Shown piece by piece: positions 17,048 to 26,947 of a stretch of DNA of 64,000 nucleotides (its first letter is position 1; every line of letters starts with the position of its first letter). The notes beneath the pieces are model-generated. The model made no database searches. It saw only the letters and a list, made by a program, of their open reading frames with translations, and was not told where the DNA came from. A program made the translations under genes and the position numbers. The stretch is from contig DATMMX010000019.1 of NCBI GenBank assembly GCA_035569495.1, forward strand, positions 1 through 64,000, read 5' to 3'. Origin of the DNA: DASRDZ01 sp035569495 (lineage in GTDB: Bacteria > Chloroflexota > Dormibacteria > Aeolococcales > Aeolococcaceae).

Positions 17048-18159
17048 GTCTGCGGCACCACGACGGTGTCGCCTTCGTGGACGGCGCCGTCGCGGATCTC
17101 CACCATGGTGTCCGAGTACATGCCGGTGGTGACCGGAACTCGGCGCACCGCACCGCCGCTGCCGACCACGTCGACGGCGCTGTGCCCGTCGGCGGTGACG
17201 GTCAGGGCGATGATGGGCACGGCGAGCACGTCGCGGGCCGTGGCGGTGGTGATGTCCACGCTGACCGGCGCGCCGTCGAGGGTGCCCAGTGCCGACTGGT
17301 CGGTCAGTGACACGTCGACCTCGACGGAGGTGGTCGAGCTGCCGCCGTTGCCGCCGCCGCTGCTGGTGGCGACGGTGCCGATGCTGTCCACCTTGCCCTT
17401 GGCGGTGCTGCCGTCGGGCAGGGTCACGGTGACCGGCTGCCCGAGCTTGACCTCGCCCTCCTTGGCGGTGTCGAGCGCCACCACCACGCCGCGCGTCACC
17501 GACGTGGCGTCGGCCACGGGCGCCGCGCCCTGCACCATGGCGCCGGGCTCGGCGTGGTGCTTGCCGACGCGCACCGCGTCGGTGAGGAACTGGATCTGCC
17601 CGGCGGGGATGGTGCCGTCGGCGGTGAGCCCCATCGCCGTCTGCCAGCGCTCCACGGCGGCGATGTCGTAGGCGCTGTAGTGGTTGGACGGGGTGAGCTG
17701 CGCGGCGGTGGCGTAGCCGAGGGCGATCAGGTTGCGGTCGAGCTGGGCCACGTCGGGCCCGTCGCTCATCCCCGACTGGAAGCCGCGCCACGCGGGGCGG
17801 TCGCCGTACATCAGGTACACGGGACGGCCGTCCACCTCGGCGATCACGTCGCCGCGCTTCAGCGTCGCGCCCTCGGCGGCGATCCGCGTCAGCGTCCCGG
17901 TGAGCCCGCCGGTCAGTGTGTAGGTGCCGGTGTACTTCAGCGTCCCGCTCACCTGGTCGACGGTGCTCAGGCTGGTGCGCGCCACCGTGGCCGTGCCGGT
18001 GGCCACGGCCGGTGCGGCGGCCGCCGGCGCCGCACCATTGCGTTGCAGTGCAATCACGGCGAGCACGCTGCCGCCCGCGATCACCACGATGCCGGCCGCG
18101 GCGCGCCAGGCGACACGACGGCGCGTCCGCGGTCGCTGGATGTCGATGGCGTCATCCAT
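17044..18159 (-). CDS. HlyD-like periplasmic adaptor with peptidoglycan-binding segment
   Basis: A 371-residue protein with one N-terminal membrane anchor (AAGIVVIAGGSVLAVIALQ, about 20-39). A split lipoyl/barrel region follows (TYTLTGGLTGTLTRIAAEGATLKRGDVIAEVDG and later GVVVALDTAKEGEVKLGQPVTVTL). The insert FQSGMSDGPDVAQLDRNLIALGY ... AVERWQTAMGLTADGTI is a PG_binding_1-like repeat. This layout (adaptor with an internal peptidoglycan-binding domain) is common beside MacB-type pumps in high-GC Gram-positive lineages. It should link the ABC pump to the cell wall and present the substrate. The start overlaps the end of the lipoprotein gene by 8 bp. Confidence 0.85.
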   Translation of the reverse strand: MDDAIDIQRPRTRRRVAWRAAAGIVVIAGGSVLAVIALQRNGAAPAAAAPAVATGTATVARTSLSTVDQVSGTLKYTGTYTLTGGLTGTLTRIAAEGATLKRGDVIAEVDGRPVYLMYGDRPAWRGFQSGMSDGPDVAQLDRNLIALGYATAAQLTPSNHYSAYDIAAVERWQTAMGLTADGTIPAGQIQFLTDAVRVGKHHAEPGAMVQGAAPVADATSVTRGVVVALDTAKEGEVKLGQPVTVTLPDGSTAKGKVDSIGTVATSSGGGNGGSSTTSVEVDVSLTDQSALGTLDGAPVSVDITTATARDVLAVPIIALTVTADGHSAVDVVGSGGAVRRVPVTTGMYSDTMVEIRDGAVHEGDTVVVPQT

Positions 18160-18787
18160 TGCCGATCACCGCCCCGCCGCCCGGGCCGCCCTGGATCTGC
18201 GTCGACGGCCCCGGACCGCCCTTGCCGCCAGGAGGCCCGAAGTACTGCTGGCAGGCGTTCTGCGCATCCTGGAAGGTCTTGCTGGAGGGGTCGACACCGC
18301 TCGGTGCGGCCTGCATGATCCCGCCGCTGCCCTGCTGCTTGGGGTCGGGCATGTCGACGCCGTGCTGGCGCATGCACTGCGCGAACTTCAGCGCGCGGTC
18401 GAAGGCCGCCTTCTCCTCGGCCGGGTCCGGCGGTGGCCCGCTCCGCGTGGGCAGGTACTTCTGGCAGGCCTGCATGGCCGCGTCGATGGTGCCCTGCGGA
18501 CCGGAGAAACCGCTGCCGCCGTTGATCTGCATGAACGTCCCGGCGCCGGCGGCGCCGGCGGCGCCGGTGCCGTCGGTCTTCGGCTTGGCGTCGCCGACGG
18601 TGGCGCCGTGCTCACGCATGCAGCGGGTGAACTGCAGCATCGCCTGGCTGTCGTTCTGCTTGCTCGCCGGCGAGGCTGCCGCCCCTCCGGTTCCCGCCTT
18701 GCCGCAACCGGCCAGCGCCACCGCCACGGTGACGGCCACGGCCGCCACCACGACGGCTCGCCACCGCACACGCACTGCTGCTGTCAT
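18152..18787 (-). CDS. Secreted lipoprotein with repeated Cys-Met-Arg-x-His-Gly motifs
   Basis: A signal peptide (RAVVVAAVAVTVAVA) ends in lipobox LAGC, so the mature protein is lipid-anchored outside the membrane. Two similar units follow: FTRCMREHGATVGD with a later ACQKYLP, and FAQCMRQHGVDMPDP with a later ACQQYFGPP, separated and ended by Gly/Pro-rich linkers. The paired Cys and His could bind a metal or form disulfides. Such proteins are frequent next to HlyD/MacB operons in actinobacteria, but their function is not known. It lies between the sensor kinase gene (88 bp upstream) and the adaptor gene, so it may sense or chaperone the pump's substrate. Confidence 0.75.
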   Translation of the reverse strand: MTAAVRVRWRAVVVAAVAVTVAVALAGCGKAGTGGAAASPASKQNDSQAMLQFTRCMREHGATVGDAKPKTDGTGAAGAAGAGTFMQINGGSGFSGPQGTIDAAMQACQKYLPTRSGPPPDPAEEKAAFDRALKFAQCMRQHGVDMPDPKQQGSGGIMQAAPSGVDPSSKTFQDAQNACQQYFGPPGGKGGPGPSTQIQGGPGGGAVIGNG

Positions 18788-18875
18788 CTCAAGGACTCCT
18801 CGTCGATTGCCCGCCGAAACAATGGAGAGGAGTTCACCGCACCGGCATGACAGCCGCTTCGGTGCCGCCTAAGGA

Positions 18876-20384
18876 TCAGGTGTGAGTGGCGAGCCGCAGC
18901 ACGAACACGGCGCCACCGTCGGGCGCGGCCGAGACCGAGGCGCTGCCGCCGTGGGTCTGCGCCACCTGGCGCACGATGGCCAGCCCCAGCCCCGACCCCG
19001 GCAGCCGCCGCGCCGCGGGCGCGCGCCAGAAGCGGTCGAAGACGCGCGGCGCGTCGGCCGGCGCCACGCCCGGCCCGTGGTCGCGAACCGAGATCTGGCC
19101 ACGCTCGACCACAACAGCGACCTCGCCGCCCGGTGGGCTCCACTTGCCCGCGTTGTCGAGCAGGTTGCCCACGGCGCGGCCGATGCGCGCCGCGTCGCCG
19201 GGGACGGTGGAGCCGTCGGCGCGCAGGGTGAAGCGCACCGCGGGGTAGTGCGAGCGGGCGATCCCCACCTGCTCTTCGGCCAACGCGCCGAGCTGCACCG
19301 GCTCGATGACCCCGCCGGGGGCGTCGCCGCGGGCCAGGTCGACCAGGTCGGCGACCAGCCGCGAGAGGCGGGCGAGCTGTCCGTTGACGTCGCTCAGCAG
19401 GCGGTCGCGCTCGGCCGCGTCCATGCGCCGGTCGCGCCCCAGCACCTCCAGGTTGGTTCGCAGGCTGGCGATCGGTGTGCGCAGCTCGTGCGAGGCGTCG
19501 GCGACGAGCTGGCGCTGGGTGCGCTCGGAGTCGTCCAGCGCGCGCATCATCTCGTTGAAGGACCGCGCCAGCCGGGCCAGCTCGCCGTCGCCCTGCACGT
19601 CGATGCGCCGGCCCAGGTCGTGGGTCGAGGCGACGTGCTCGGTGGCGGCGATCAGCCGGTCGACGGGACGCAGCGCGGGGCGCGCGGCCAGCCAGGTCAG
19701 CGTCACGGCCAGCGCGACCCCGGCGACGTCGATGCCCAGCAGCACCCAGCGCAGTGTGCTGAGCAGCGAGTCGGTCTCGTCGAGCGGACGTGCCACCTGC
19801 AGGGCGATGCCGTTCGACTCCGGGGCGGTGGCGATGCGCATGTGCACGCCGTTGACGGTGGCGTCGCGCAGGGTGAGGCCGGTGGTGCCGCGGGCGACGG
19901 CGAGGTCGACGGCGTCGACGGGCAGCTTGACCCGCTCGCCCGGGGTCAGCACCACGTTGCCCTTGGCGTCGACGAACTGGGTGTAGCCGCCGGCGGCGCC
20001 GAACTCGGTCGGTGGCACGTTGAGGGCGGTCGCGGTGCCGGCGGACGACTTGGGGGACAGCGAGAGCTGCCCACCAACAACGGTCCCGTCCGGGGGCGGT
20101 CCGCAGGGCTGGGGCTGGAGGCCGATGCCCCCCGAACCGTCCGGTCCCGTGCCGTACTCGAAGGCCATCTGGCCACCGCCGAAGGTGGTCACCGCGCCGC
20201 CCGTCCCTCCCGCGCAGACGACGACGCGCACCCCCGCGACACTGGCGACGCGCGCGCGCAGCGAGCTGTCGACGTCGTTGTGCAGCGCGTTGCCGACCAG
20301 CACGCTGATCACGACAGAGCTGACCACAACCGTCCCCGCCACGGCCGCGGCGCTGACGGCCACGAGGCGGCGGCGCAGGTTCAC
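18876..20384 (-). CDS. Sensor histidine kinase, EnvZ/PhoR class
   Basis: 502 residues from GTG at 20384, which overlaps the stop of the response regulator gene (GTGA). Two membrane helices (about 9-31 and WVLLGIDVAGVALAVTLTWLAA) enclose an extracytoplasmic sensor region of roughly 130-140 residues. HAMP (RPVDRLIAATEHVAS) follows, then the phospho-acceptor box LVADASHELRTPIASLRTNLEVL, N-box VGNLLDNAGKWS, G1 VRDHGPGV, F-box RVFDRFWRA and G2 GSGLGLAIVRQV. It autophosphorylates on the His and passes phosphate to the coupled regulator. The long frame reading on into the regulator region is an artefact. Confidence 0.93.
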   Translation of the reverse strand: MNLRRRLVAVSAAAVAGTVVVSSVVISVLVGNALHNDVDSSLRARVASVAGVRVVVCAGGTGGAVTTFGGGQMAFEYGTGPDGSGGIGLQPQPCGPPPDGTVVGGQLSLSPKSSAGTATALNVPPTEFGAAGGYTQFVDAKGNVVLTPGERVKLPVDAVDLAVARGTTGLTLRDATVNGVHMRIATAPESNGIALQVARPLDETDSLLSTLRWVLLGIDVAGVALAVTLTWLAARPALRPVDRLIAATEHVASTHDLGRRIDVQGDGELARLARSFNEMMRALDDSERTQRQLVADASHELRTPIASLRTNLEVLGRDRRMDAAERDRLLSDVNGQLARLSRLVADLVDLARGDAPGGVIEPVQLGALAEEQVGIARSHYPAVRFTLRADGSTVPGDAARIGRAVGNLLDNAGKWSPPGGEVAVVVERGQISVRDHGPGVAPADAPRVFDRFWRAPAARRLPGSGLGLAIVRQVAQTHGGSASVSAAPDGGAVFVLRLATHT

Positions 20385-21097
20385 GGCGTCTCCGGAGCGG
20401 CGGCGCGCAGCACGTAGCCGAAGCCGCGCACGGTGTGCAGCAGGCGCGGCTCGCCGGCCGCCTCCAGCTTGCGGCGCAGGTAGCCGACGTAGACGTCGAG
20501 GGCGTTGCTGTTGCCGCCGAAGTCGTAGCCCCAGACGCGCTCGAAGACCACCGAGCGGGTGAGCACGCGGCGCGGGTTGCGCATGAACAGCTCCAGGAGC
20601 AGCCACTCGGTGCGGGTCAGCTCCATGGCCCGGCCGCCGCGGCGCGCCTCCATGGCGGCGGTGTCGAGGACCACGTCGCCGCAGCGCAGCACCTCGCCGT
20701 CGTCGCTGCGGGCGCGGCGCAGCAGGGCGCGGACCCTGGCCAGCAATTCGTCGAGGGCGAAGGGCTTGACCAGGTAGTCGTCGGCCCCCGCGTCGAGCCC
20801 GGCGACCCGGTCGGCGACGGCGTCGCGGGCGGTCACCACCAGCACCGGGGTGCGGTCGCCGGAGGAGCGCAGCCGGCGGCACACCTCCAGCCCGTCGACC
20901 AGGGGCAGGCCGAGGTCGAGCACCACCGCGTCGTGGTCGCGCGGCTCCAGCAGGCGCAGCGCGGCGTGGCCGTCGCCCGCGGCGGTGACGTGGTAGCCGT
21001 CGTAGTGCAGGGCGCGGCGCAGCGACTCGGCGACGGCCGGGTCGTCCTCGACGACGAGGACGCGTGGTGCCCCTGCGGGGGCGGGCCCTGGTGGCAT
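20381..21097 (-). CDS. OmpR/PhoB family response regulator
   Basis: 238 residues: receiver domain with acidic pocket VVEDD, phospho-acceptor Asp61 (VVLDLGLP), Thr in VVTARD and Lys in YLVKPFA, then a winged-helix DNA-binding domain (MELTRTEWLLLELFMRNPRR, RSVVFERVWGYDF, VDVYVGYLRRKLE-type stretch, TVRGFGYVL). It is the first gene of the leftward six-gene operon ending with the MacB-type permease and so is the probable activator of that pump. Start ATG at 21097. Confidence 0.94.
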   Translation of the reverse strand: MPPGPAPAGAPRVLVVEDDPAVAESLRRALHYDGYHVTAAGDGHAALRLLEPRDHDAVVLDLGLPLVDGLEVCRRLRSSGDRTPVLVVTARDAVADRVAGLDAGADDYLVKPFALDELLARVRALLRRARSDDGEVLRCGDVVLDTAAMEARRGGRAMELTRTEWLLLELFMRNPRRVLTRSVVFERVWGYDFGGNSNALDVYVGYLRRKLEAAGEPRLLHTVRGFGYVLRAAAPETP

Positions 21098-21173
21098 GGC
21101 CGCCGACTGTATGACCGCGGCATAAGAAGCGCATGAGATTCACGTCACGGTGGGCTGGTAGCATCGGCGCCTC

Positions 21174-21815
21174 ATGCCCGCAACGTCGCTCGCCGCCGCG
21201 ACGAAGGAGGTCGCCGCCCGGGACCCGGTGCTGGCCAACCTGGTGAAGCTGGTCGGCCCCATCCAGCACCGGCCACGCAGCGACGACGGTCCGTTCGGCG
21301 CCCTGGTGCGGGCGATCGTGTTCCAGCAGCTCGCCGGCCGGGCGGCGCAGGCGATCCACGGTCGGGTGATGGCCGCGGTCGGTGGGCAGCTCACCCCCGA
21401 GGCGCTGGCCGCGGTGCCGGACGACGCGCTGCGCAAGGCGGGACTGTCAGGCAACAAGCTGCTCTCGCTGCGCGACCTGTCGGCCAAGGTGATCGAGGGC
21501 ACCGTGGCGCTCGACGCGACGGCCAGGGTCAGCGACGACGAGATCGTCGCCCGCCTGGTCACGGTGCGCGGCATCGGCAGGTGGACGGCGGAGATGTTCC
21601 TGATGTTCGAGCTGCGCCGCCTCGACGTGTGGCCGGTGGACGACCTCGGCGTGCGCCAGGGTTACGGCGTGGCGTGGGGCCTGACACCGCCGCCCACCGC
21701 CAGGGAGCTGGCGCCGCTGGGCGACCGCTTCCGGCCGTACCGGTCAATCGTGGCCAGGTATTGCTGGGAGGCGATGGCGCTCTTCCGCGGGGGCACCGAC
21801 CCCAGCCTGCGATGA
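21174..21815 (+). CDS. DNA-3-methyladenine glycosylase II-like (AlkA family)
   Basis: A 213-residue HhH-GPD base-excision glycosylase. FGALVRAIVFQQLAGRAAQAIHGRV is the usual first helix region. The helix-hairpin-helix is LVTVRGIGRWTAEMFLMF, and the catalytic Asp is in DVWPVDDLGVRQGY. It removes alkylated purines from DNA. The last bases overlap the start of the alkyltransferase-like gene (ATGA), so the two alkylation-damage genes form a coupled pair. ATG start, divergent from the two-component operon; TAGCAT lies 8 bp before the ATG, suggesting a very short leader. Confidence 0.9.
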   Translation: MPATSLAAATKEVAARDPVLANLVKLVGPIQHRPRSDDGPFGALVRAIVFQQLAGRAAQAIHGRVMAAVGGQLTPEALAAVPDDALRKAGLSGNKLLSLRDLSAKVIEGTVALDATARVSDDEIVARLVTVRGIGRWTAEMFLMFELRRLDVWPVDDLGVRQGYGVAWGLTPPPTARELAPLGDRFRPYRSIVARYCWEAMALFRGGTDPSLR

Positions 21816-22102
21816 CCGGGTTCGACGACCGGACGCGGCAGATCCTCGACCGCATCCGCGCCATCCCGCGCGGCACCGTCGAGACCTACGGCGACATCGA
21901 GCCCACCGCGCCGCGGCTGGTCGGGCGCGTCCTGGCGACGACAACTGAGGACGTGCCGTGGCACCGCGTCGTCCGCGCCGACGGCAGCCTCGCCAAGGGG
22001 TCGCGGCAGGCCGAGAAGCTGCGCAGAGAAGGTGTGCCGATGCGCGGGGAGCGCGTCGACCTCGCCCGCCTCAGGAAGGCGGCGGCGTCGCCCAATCCAT
22101 AG
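21812..22102 (+). CDS. Alkyltransferase-like protein (ATL), MGMT-family domain without the catalytic Cys
   Basis: A 96-residue protein of the O6-alkylguanine-DNA alkyltransferase fold: FDDRTRQILDRIRAIPRGTVETYGDIE, an Arg-containing loop (PRLVGRVLATT) and PWHRVVRADGSLA. The active-site signature PCHRV of true methyltransferases is PWHRV here, with Trp50 in place of Cys. This is the defining mark of ATL proteins, which bind O6-alkylguanine and hand it to nucleotide excision repair instead of removing the alkyl group. It is translationally coupled to the AlkA-like gene. Its 3' end overlaps the convergent GNAT gene by 32 bp. Confidence 0.88.
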   Translation: MTGFDDRTRQILDRIRAIPRGTVETYGDIEPTAPRLVGRVLATTTEDVPWHRVVRADGSLAKGSRQAEKLRREGVPMRGERVDLARLRKAAASPNP

Positions 22103-22388
22103 ACACAGTTGCCGTCACGTCGAGATGGGTGCGCAGCCAGTGCCGCGCGAACGGGCACCACGGCACGATGGTCAGCCCCTCGGTGCGCGCCAGGTCCACG
22201 GCGGCGCGTACCAGGGCGGAGCCGACGCCCTGGCCCTCGAACTGCGGCGGCACCTCGGTGTGGATCAGGATGATGCGTCCCGGCTCGCGCCGGTACGACA
22301 GGTAGGCGATGGTGCCGTCGCGCTCGACCAGCAGGCGGTTGGCGGCGCGGTCGTCCTCGACGGTGACGGGTGGCGTGGTGTCGGTCAT
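22071..22388 (-). CDS. GNAT-family N-acetyltransferase, small Acetyltransf_CG type
   Basis: A 105-residue minimal GNAT: AANRLLVERDGTIAYLSYRR, IILIHTEVPPQFEGQGVGSALVRAAVDLARTEGL and IVPWCPFARHWLRTH. The acetyl-CoA-binding GQGVGSAL and the WCPFA-W motif are those of PF14542 proteins, whose substrates are mostly unknown. I chose ATG at 22388; another ATG three codons upstream is possible. It converges with and overlaps the ATL gene. Confidence 0.85.
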   Translation of the reverse strand: MTDTTPPVTVEDDRAANRLLVERDGTIAYLSYRREPGRIILIHTEVPPQFEGQGVGSALVRAAVDLARTEGLTIVPWCPFARHWLRTHLDVTATVSMDWATPPPS

Positions 22389-22474
22389 GGGCGCCATGCT
22401 AGCCGCCTCGCGCGCGTGGAGGCGGTATGGTGGCCGGCAGGGAAACCCAAGCTGAGCAGGAGGTGACAGACGAC

Positions 22475-22786
22475 ATGAGCAGCGGATCCGCCGAGGCCGT
22501 CTGTGCCCACATCGACGCCGTCGACCCCGACCTGAAGCCCGCCGCCAACGGCTGCGTCGAATGCCTGGCATCGGGGGGCCACTGGGTGCACCTGCGGCTG
22601 TGCCTGAACTGCGGCCACGTCGGCTGCTGCGACTCGTCGCCCGGGCATCACGCCACCAAGCACGCGCACGCCACCAGCCACCCGCTGATCCGCTCCTACG
22701 AGCCCGGCGAGGACTGGTGGTACTGCTACACGGACGACGTGGTCTTCGAAGTCGACGACGATCCCTTCGCCGGTCTGCACCACTGA
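22475..22786 (+). CDS. UBP-type zinc finger protein
   Basis: A 103-residue protein built almost entirely of a UBP zinc finger. The ligands are spread as CAHI, GCVECLASGGHWVHLRLCLNCGHVGCC, HHATKHAHATSHPLI, ending with WWYCYTDDVVFEV. In eukaryotes this finger binds the C-terminus of free ubiquitin; bacterial copies are stand-alone and of unclear role. AGGAGG 11 nt upstream fixes the ATG at 22475. It is followed 19 bp later by the response regulator-thioredoxin reductase fusion and then a histidine kinase, forming a likely redox-signalling operon. Confidence 0.9.
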   Translation: MSSGSAEAVCAHIDAVDPDLKPAANGCVECLASGGHWVHLRLCLNCGHVGCCDSSPGHHATKHAHATSHPLIRSYEPGEDWWYCYTDDVVFEVDDDPFAGLHH

Positions 22787-22805
22787 GAAGGGCGGAGAAC
22801 CCGGG

Positions 22806-24503
22806 GTGAGCGAGGTGCCACAGGAGCAGGTCCGTCCGGTGCTGCTCGCGGTTGACGACGACCCCGACGTGCTGCGCGCCGTCGACCGCGACCTGCGCCG
22901 CCGCTACGCGGATCGCTACCGCGTGCTCCGCGCCGGCAGCGGGCAGGAGGGCCTGGACACGCTGCGCGAGGCGCGCACGCGCAACCTGCCCGTCGCCCTG
23001 ATCGTCAGCGATCAGCGCATGCCCGGGATGGACGGCGTGGCCATGCTGCGCGAGGCCCGCGACCTGCATCCCGACGCCAAGGTGGTGCTGCTCACCGCCT
23101 ACGCCGACACCGACGCGGCCATCGCCGCCATCAACCAGGTGCGCCTCGACTACTACATCCTCAAGCCCTGGGACCCGCCCGAGGAACGGATGTACCCGAT
23201 CCTCGACGACCTGCTCGAGGACTGGGCCGCGGGCTACGTGGCGCCGTTCACCGGGGTGCGCGTGGTCGGCCACCGCTGGTCACCGGACTCGCACGTCGCC
23301 CGCGACTTTCTGGCTCGCTACCTGGTGCCCTACCAGTGGCTCGACGTCGAGGACGACCCGCAGGCGCAGGCGGTCCTCGACGCCGCGGCGGAGCAGGCGC
23401 CGCCACAGACCGATCAGGCGGGCGCGCTGCCGCTGGTCGTCCTCCCCGACGGGCGCGCGCTGCGCAACCCCTCGCTGTCCGAGCTGGCCAACGCGCTGGG
23501 CCTGACCACGCGCGCCGAGACGCCGAGCTACGACGTGGTCATCGTCGGCGCCGGTCCCGCGGGTCTCGCCGCCGCGGTGTACGCCGCCAGCGAGGGTCTG
23601 CGCACCGCACTGGTGGAGCGCGAGGCGCCGGGCGGGCAGGCGGGACAGTCGTCGCGCATCGAGAACTACCTCGGCTTCCCCAGCGGCCTCTCCGGCGCCG
23701 ACCTGACGCGCCGCGCGCTGGTGCAGGCGCGCCGTTTCGGCGCCGAGCTGATCGCTCCCGCGGAGGTCGCCTCATTGGAGGTGTGCGACCCGTATCGCAT
23801 CGTCCACCTCGACGACGGGCAGGCGCTCACCGCGCAGGCGGTGGTCATCGCCAGCGGGGTCAGCTACCGCAGGCTCGAGGCTCCCGGCGTCGAGGCGCTG
23901 ACCAACGCCGGGGTGTACTACGGCACCAGCCCCGCCGAGGCGCGCGGCACCGCGGGCGAGCAGGTTGCGGTCGTCGGTGGCGCCAACTCGGCGGGCCAGG
24001 CGGCGCTCAGCTTCGCCCGCTACGCCAGCCGGGTGACCATGCTGGTGCGCGGCCCGCACCTCGGCGCCACCATGTCGTCGTACCTGGTCGAGCGCATCGA
24101 GCAGCACCCGGCGATCACCGTGCGCACCTGTGCCGAGGTGCACGAGTGCGAGGGCACCGAGCGCTTGACCGCGGTGCACGTGCGCGACGCCACCACCGGC
24201 GCGATCGAGCGGCTGGAGGTCAGCTCGCTGTTCGTCTTCATCGGTGGCATCGCCTGCACCTCGTGGCTGGCCGGCGCCATGGAGCTCGACGAGGGTGGCT
24301 TCGTGCTCACCGGCAGCGACCTGACCGGCCGGTCGGTCCGCACCGACTCCGGCCAGGCGCGCGACCCCTACCTGCTGGAGACCAGCGTCCCCGGCGTCTT
24401 CGCCGTGGGTGACGTGCGCCACCGCTCCATGAAGCGCGTGGCCTCGGCGGTGGGGGAGGGGTCCACCGCGGTGTCGTTCATCCACCAGTACCTCGACCGC
24501 TGA
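22806..24503 (+). CDS. Fused response regulator / thioredoxin reductase-like flavoprotein
   Basis: A 565-residue fusion. The receiver domain (about 10-130) has VDDDPD, phospho-acceptor Asp69 in IVSDQRMPGMDG, TAYAD and Lys in YYILKPWD. A linker of about 110 residues, with a thioredoxin-like stretch, leads to a two-nucleotide-domain flavoprotein: FAD site VVIVGAGPAGLAAAVYA, PGGQAGQSSRIENYLGFP, NAD(P) site VAVVGGANSAGQAAL and the closing FAD motif GVFAVGDVR. The redox CxxC of thioredoxin reductases is absent: after VVIASGVSYRRLEAPG comes VYYGTSPAE where CATC would be. It therefore cannot reduce thioredoxin by the classic route and may be a flavin-based sensor/output. GTG start. Confidence 0.92.
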   Translation: MSEVPQEQVRPVLLAVDDDPDVLRAVDRDLRRRYADRYRVLRAGSGQEGLDTLREARTRNLPVALIVSDQRMPGMDGVAMLREARDLHPDAKVVLLTAYADTDAAIAAINQVRLDYYILKPWDPPEERMYPILDDLLEDWAAGYVAPFTGVRVVGHRWSPDSHVARDFLARYLVPYQWLDVEDDPQAQAVLDAAAEQAPPQTDQAGALPLVVLPDGRALRNPSLSELANALGLTTRAETPSYDVVIVGAGPAGLAAAVYAASEGLRTALVEREAPGGQAGQSSRIENYLGFPSGLSGADLTRRALVQARRFGAELIAPAEVASLEVCDPYRIVHLDDGQALTAQAVVIASGVSYRRLEAPGVEALTNAGVYYGTSPAEARGTAGEQVAVVGGANSAGQAALSFARYASRVTMLVRGPHLGATMSSYLVERIEQHPAITVRTCAEVHECEGTERLTAVHVRDATTGAIERLEVSSLFVFIGGIACTSWLAGAMELDEGGFVLTGSDLTGRSVRTDSGQARDPYLLETSVPGVFAVGDVRHRSMKRVASAVGEGSTAVSFIHQYLDR

Positions 24504-24523
24504 GCGGCGAGCGCACACCGCAG

Positions 24524-25942
<1,419 letters not shown>

Positions 25943-25949
25943 CCGGCGC

Positions 25950-26375
25950 CTACTGCGTCAGCCAGGGCAGCGCCTCGGCCATCGGCAGCAGCAGGGTGCG
26001 CACATGCGGCTCGTCGAGTCCACGCGGGCGCGCCATCAGGGCGAGGGCGGCGCCGAGCAGCGCGCTCTCGGCGTGGTGGCCGACCTCGCCGTGCTCCTGG
26101 CGCCAGGCGACCATGGCACCGCGCTGCTCGGTCAGGCCGAGGATGCGGTCGCGCAGCTCGTCCCACTCGGGCGCGTGCTTCGAGGTCTCCAGCGCGTGCA
26201 GCGCGGCGCGCTCGGCGGCGATCCACTGCGGATGCGCGCCGGTGCCCGCGTGCTTGGTCCAGCCCTGGGCGGCGCGCTCGACGCCGAACGGCGACAGGGT
26301 GCGCGCGTCCTCGAGCAGGCGGTCGACGTCGCTCTGGCCGGGCCGGACTCCGTAGCCCTCGGTGTCGATGGTCAT
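25950..26375 (-). CDS. Hypothetical protein, 141 aa
   Basis: I do not recognise a family. The protein is mostly helical (AAERAALHALETSKHAPEWDELRDRIL, then MVAWRQEHGEVGHHAESALLGAALALMA) with several His and Trp residues and no membrane segment or signal peptide. ATG at 26375 has GGAGG 7 nt upstream. It converges on the histidine kinase gene 8 bp away. It may be the tail of the leftward transcript that starts with the MFS and DUF2889 genes. Confidence 0.65.
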   Translation of the reverse strand: MTIDTEGYGVRPGQSDVDRLLEDARTLSPFGVERAAQGWTKHAGTGAHPQWIAAERAALHALETSKHAPEWDELRDRILGLTEQRGAMVAWRQEHGEVGHHAESALLGAALALMARPRGLDEPHVRTLLLPMAEALPWLTQ

Positions 26376-26442
26376 GGTCACGCCTCCACTGGGTTGGGCG
26401 GCAAGTGTGACGCCCGCGCCGGTGGTCCGGCGGGTGTCCGCC

Positions 26443-26946
26443 TCAGCTCGACCAGCCGGTGGCGCGCTGCTGCATGGCCACCAGGTCCTCGTCGGGCATG
26501 CCCAGCAGGGGCGCGGCGTTGCCGACCAGGTCGACGATGTAGCGCCGCGAGACGAAGCGCCAGGCGCCCTCGATGCGGCGGAAGCCGTCGTGGTAGCGGC
26601 CGGAGATGATCGGCTGCAGCGCGATGGCGTCGGTGGCCTGGAACACCACGAAGGTCGCGCGCGTCTGCGCCGTGGCGCCGTCCGCGCCGAACTCGACGAT
26701 GACGTTGCTGACCACGTGCTTGGTGCCCTTGGGACCGCCGCCGCTGGCGGTGGCGCGCCACGGCCCGGGCTGCGAGTCGTCGCCGCCCGCGTGGCGGCCG
26801 CGCCAGGTCGCCCCACCCTCGAGGGTGATCGCGGCGTGCTCGAAGAGGTTGCGCAGCGCGGTGATGTCGCCGGCGTCGATGGCCTCGGCGTAGGCGAAGA
26901 GCAGGTTGCGGATCTGGTCGGCGTCGGTGAGCATGGCCGCGATCAT
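26443..26946 (-). CDS. SnoaL/NTF2-like protein
   Basis: A 167-residue NTF2-fold protein: DADQIRNLLFAYAEAIDAGDITALRNLFEHAAITLEGG, KHVVSNVIVEFGADGATAQTRATFVVFQA, and SGRYHDGFRRIEGAWRFVSRRYIVDLVG, the typical cone-shaped domain with a Tyr/Asp/His lined pocket. Homologues act as dehydratases, isomerases, ring-hydroxylating-dioxygenase small-subunit relatives or plain binding proteins; the chemistry cannot be told here. It begins directly after the stop of the DUF2889 gene and belongs to the leftward catabolic operon. Confidence 0.85.
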   Translation of the reverse strand: MIAAMLTDADQIRNLLFAYAEAIDAGDITALRNLFEHAAITLEGGATWRGRHAGGDDSQPGPWRATASGGGPKGTKHVVSNVIVEFGADGATAQTRATFVVFQATDAIALQPIISGRYHDGFRRIEGAWRFVSRRYIVDLVGNAAPLLGMPDEDLVAMQQRATGWSS

Positions 26947-26947
26947 G

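Noticed and set aside
18876..21359. 827-residue kinase with a long N-terminal extension
   Set aside because: The extension overlaps the response regulator in another frame; the GTGA overlap at 20381-20384 gives the natural start.
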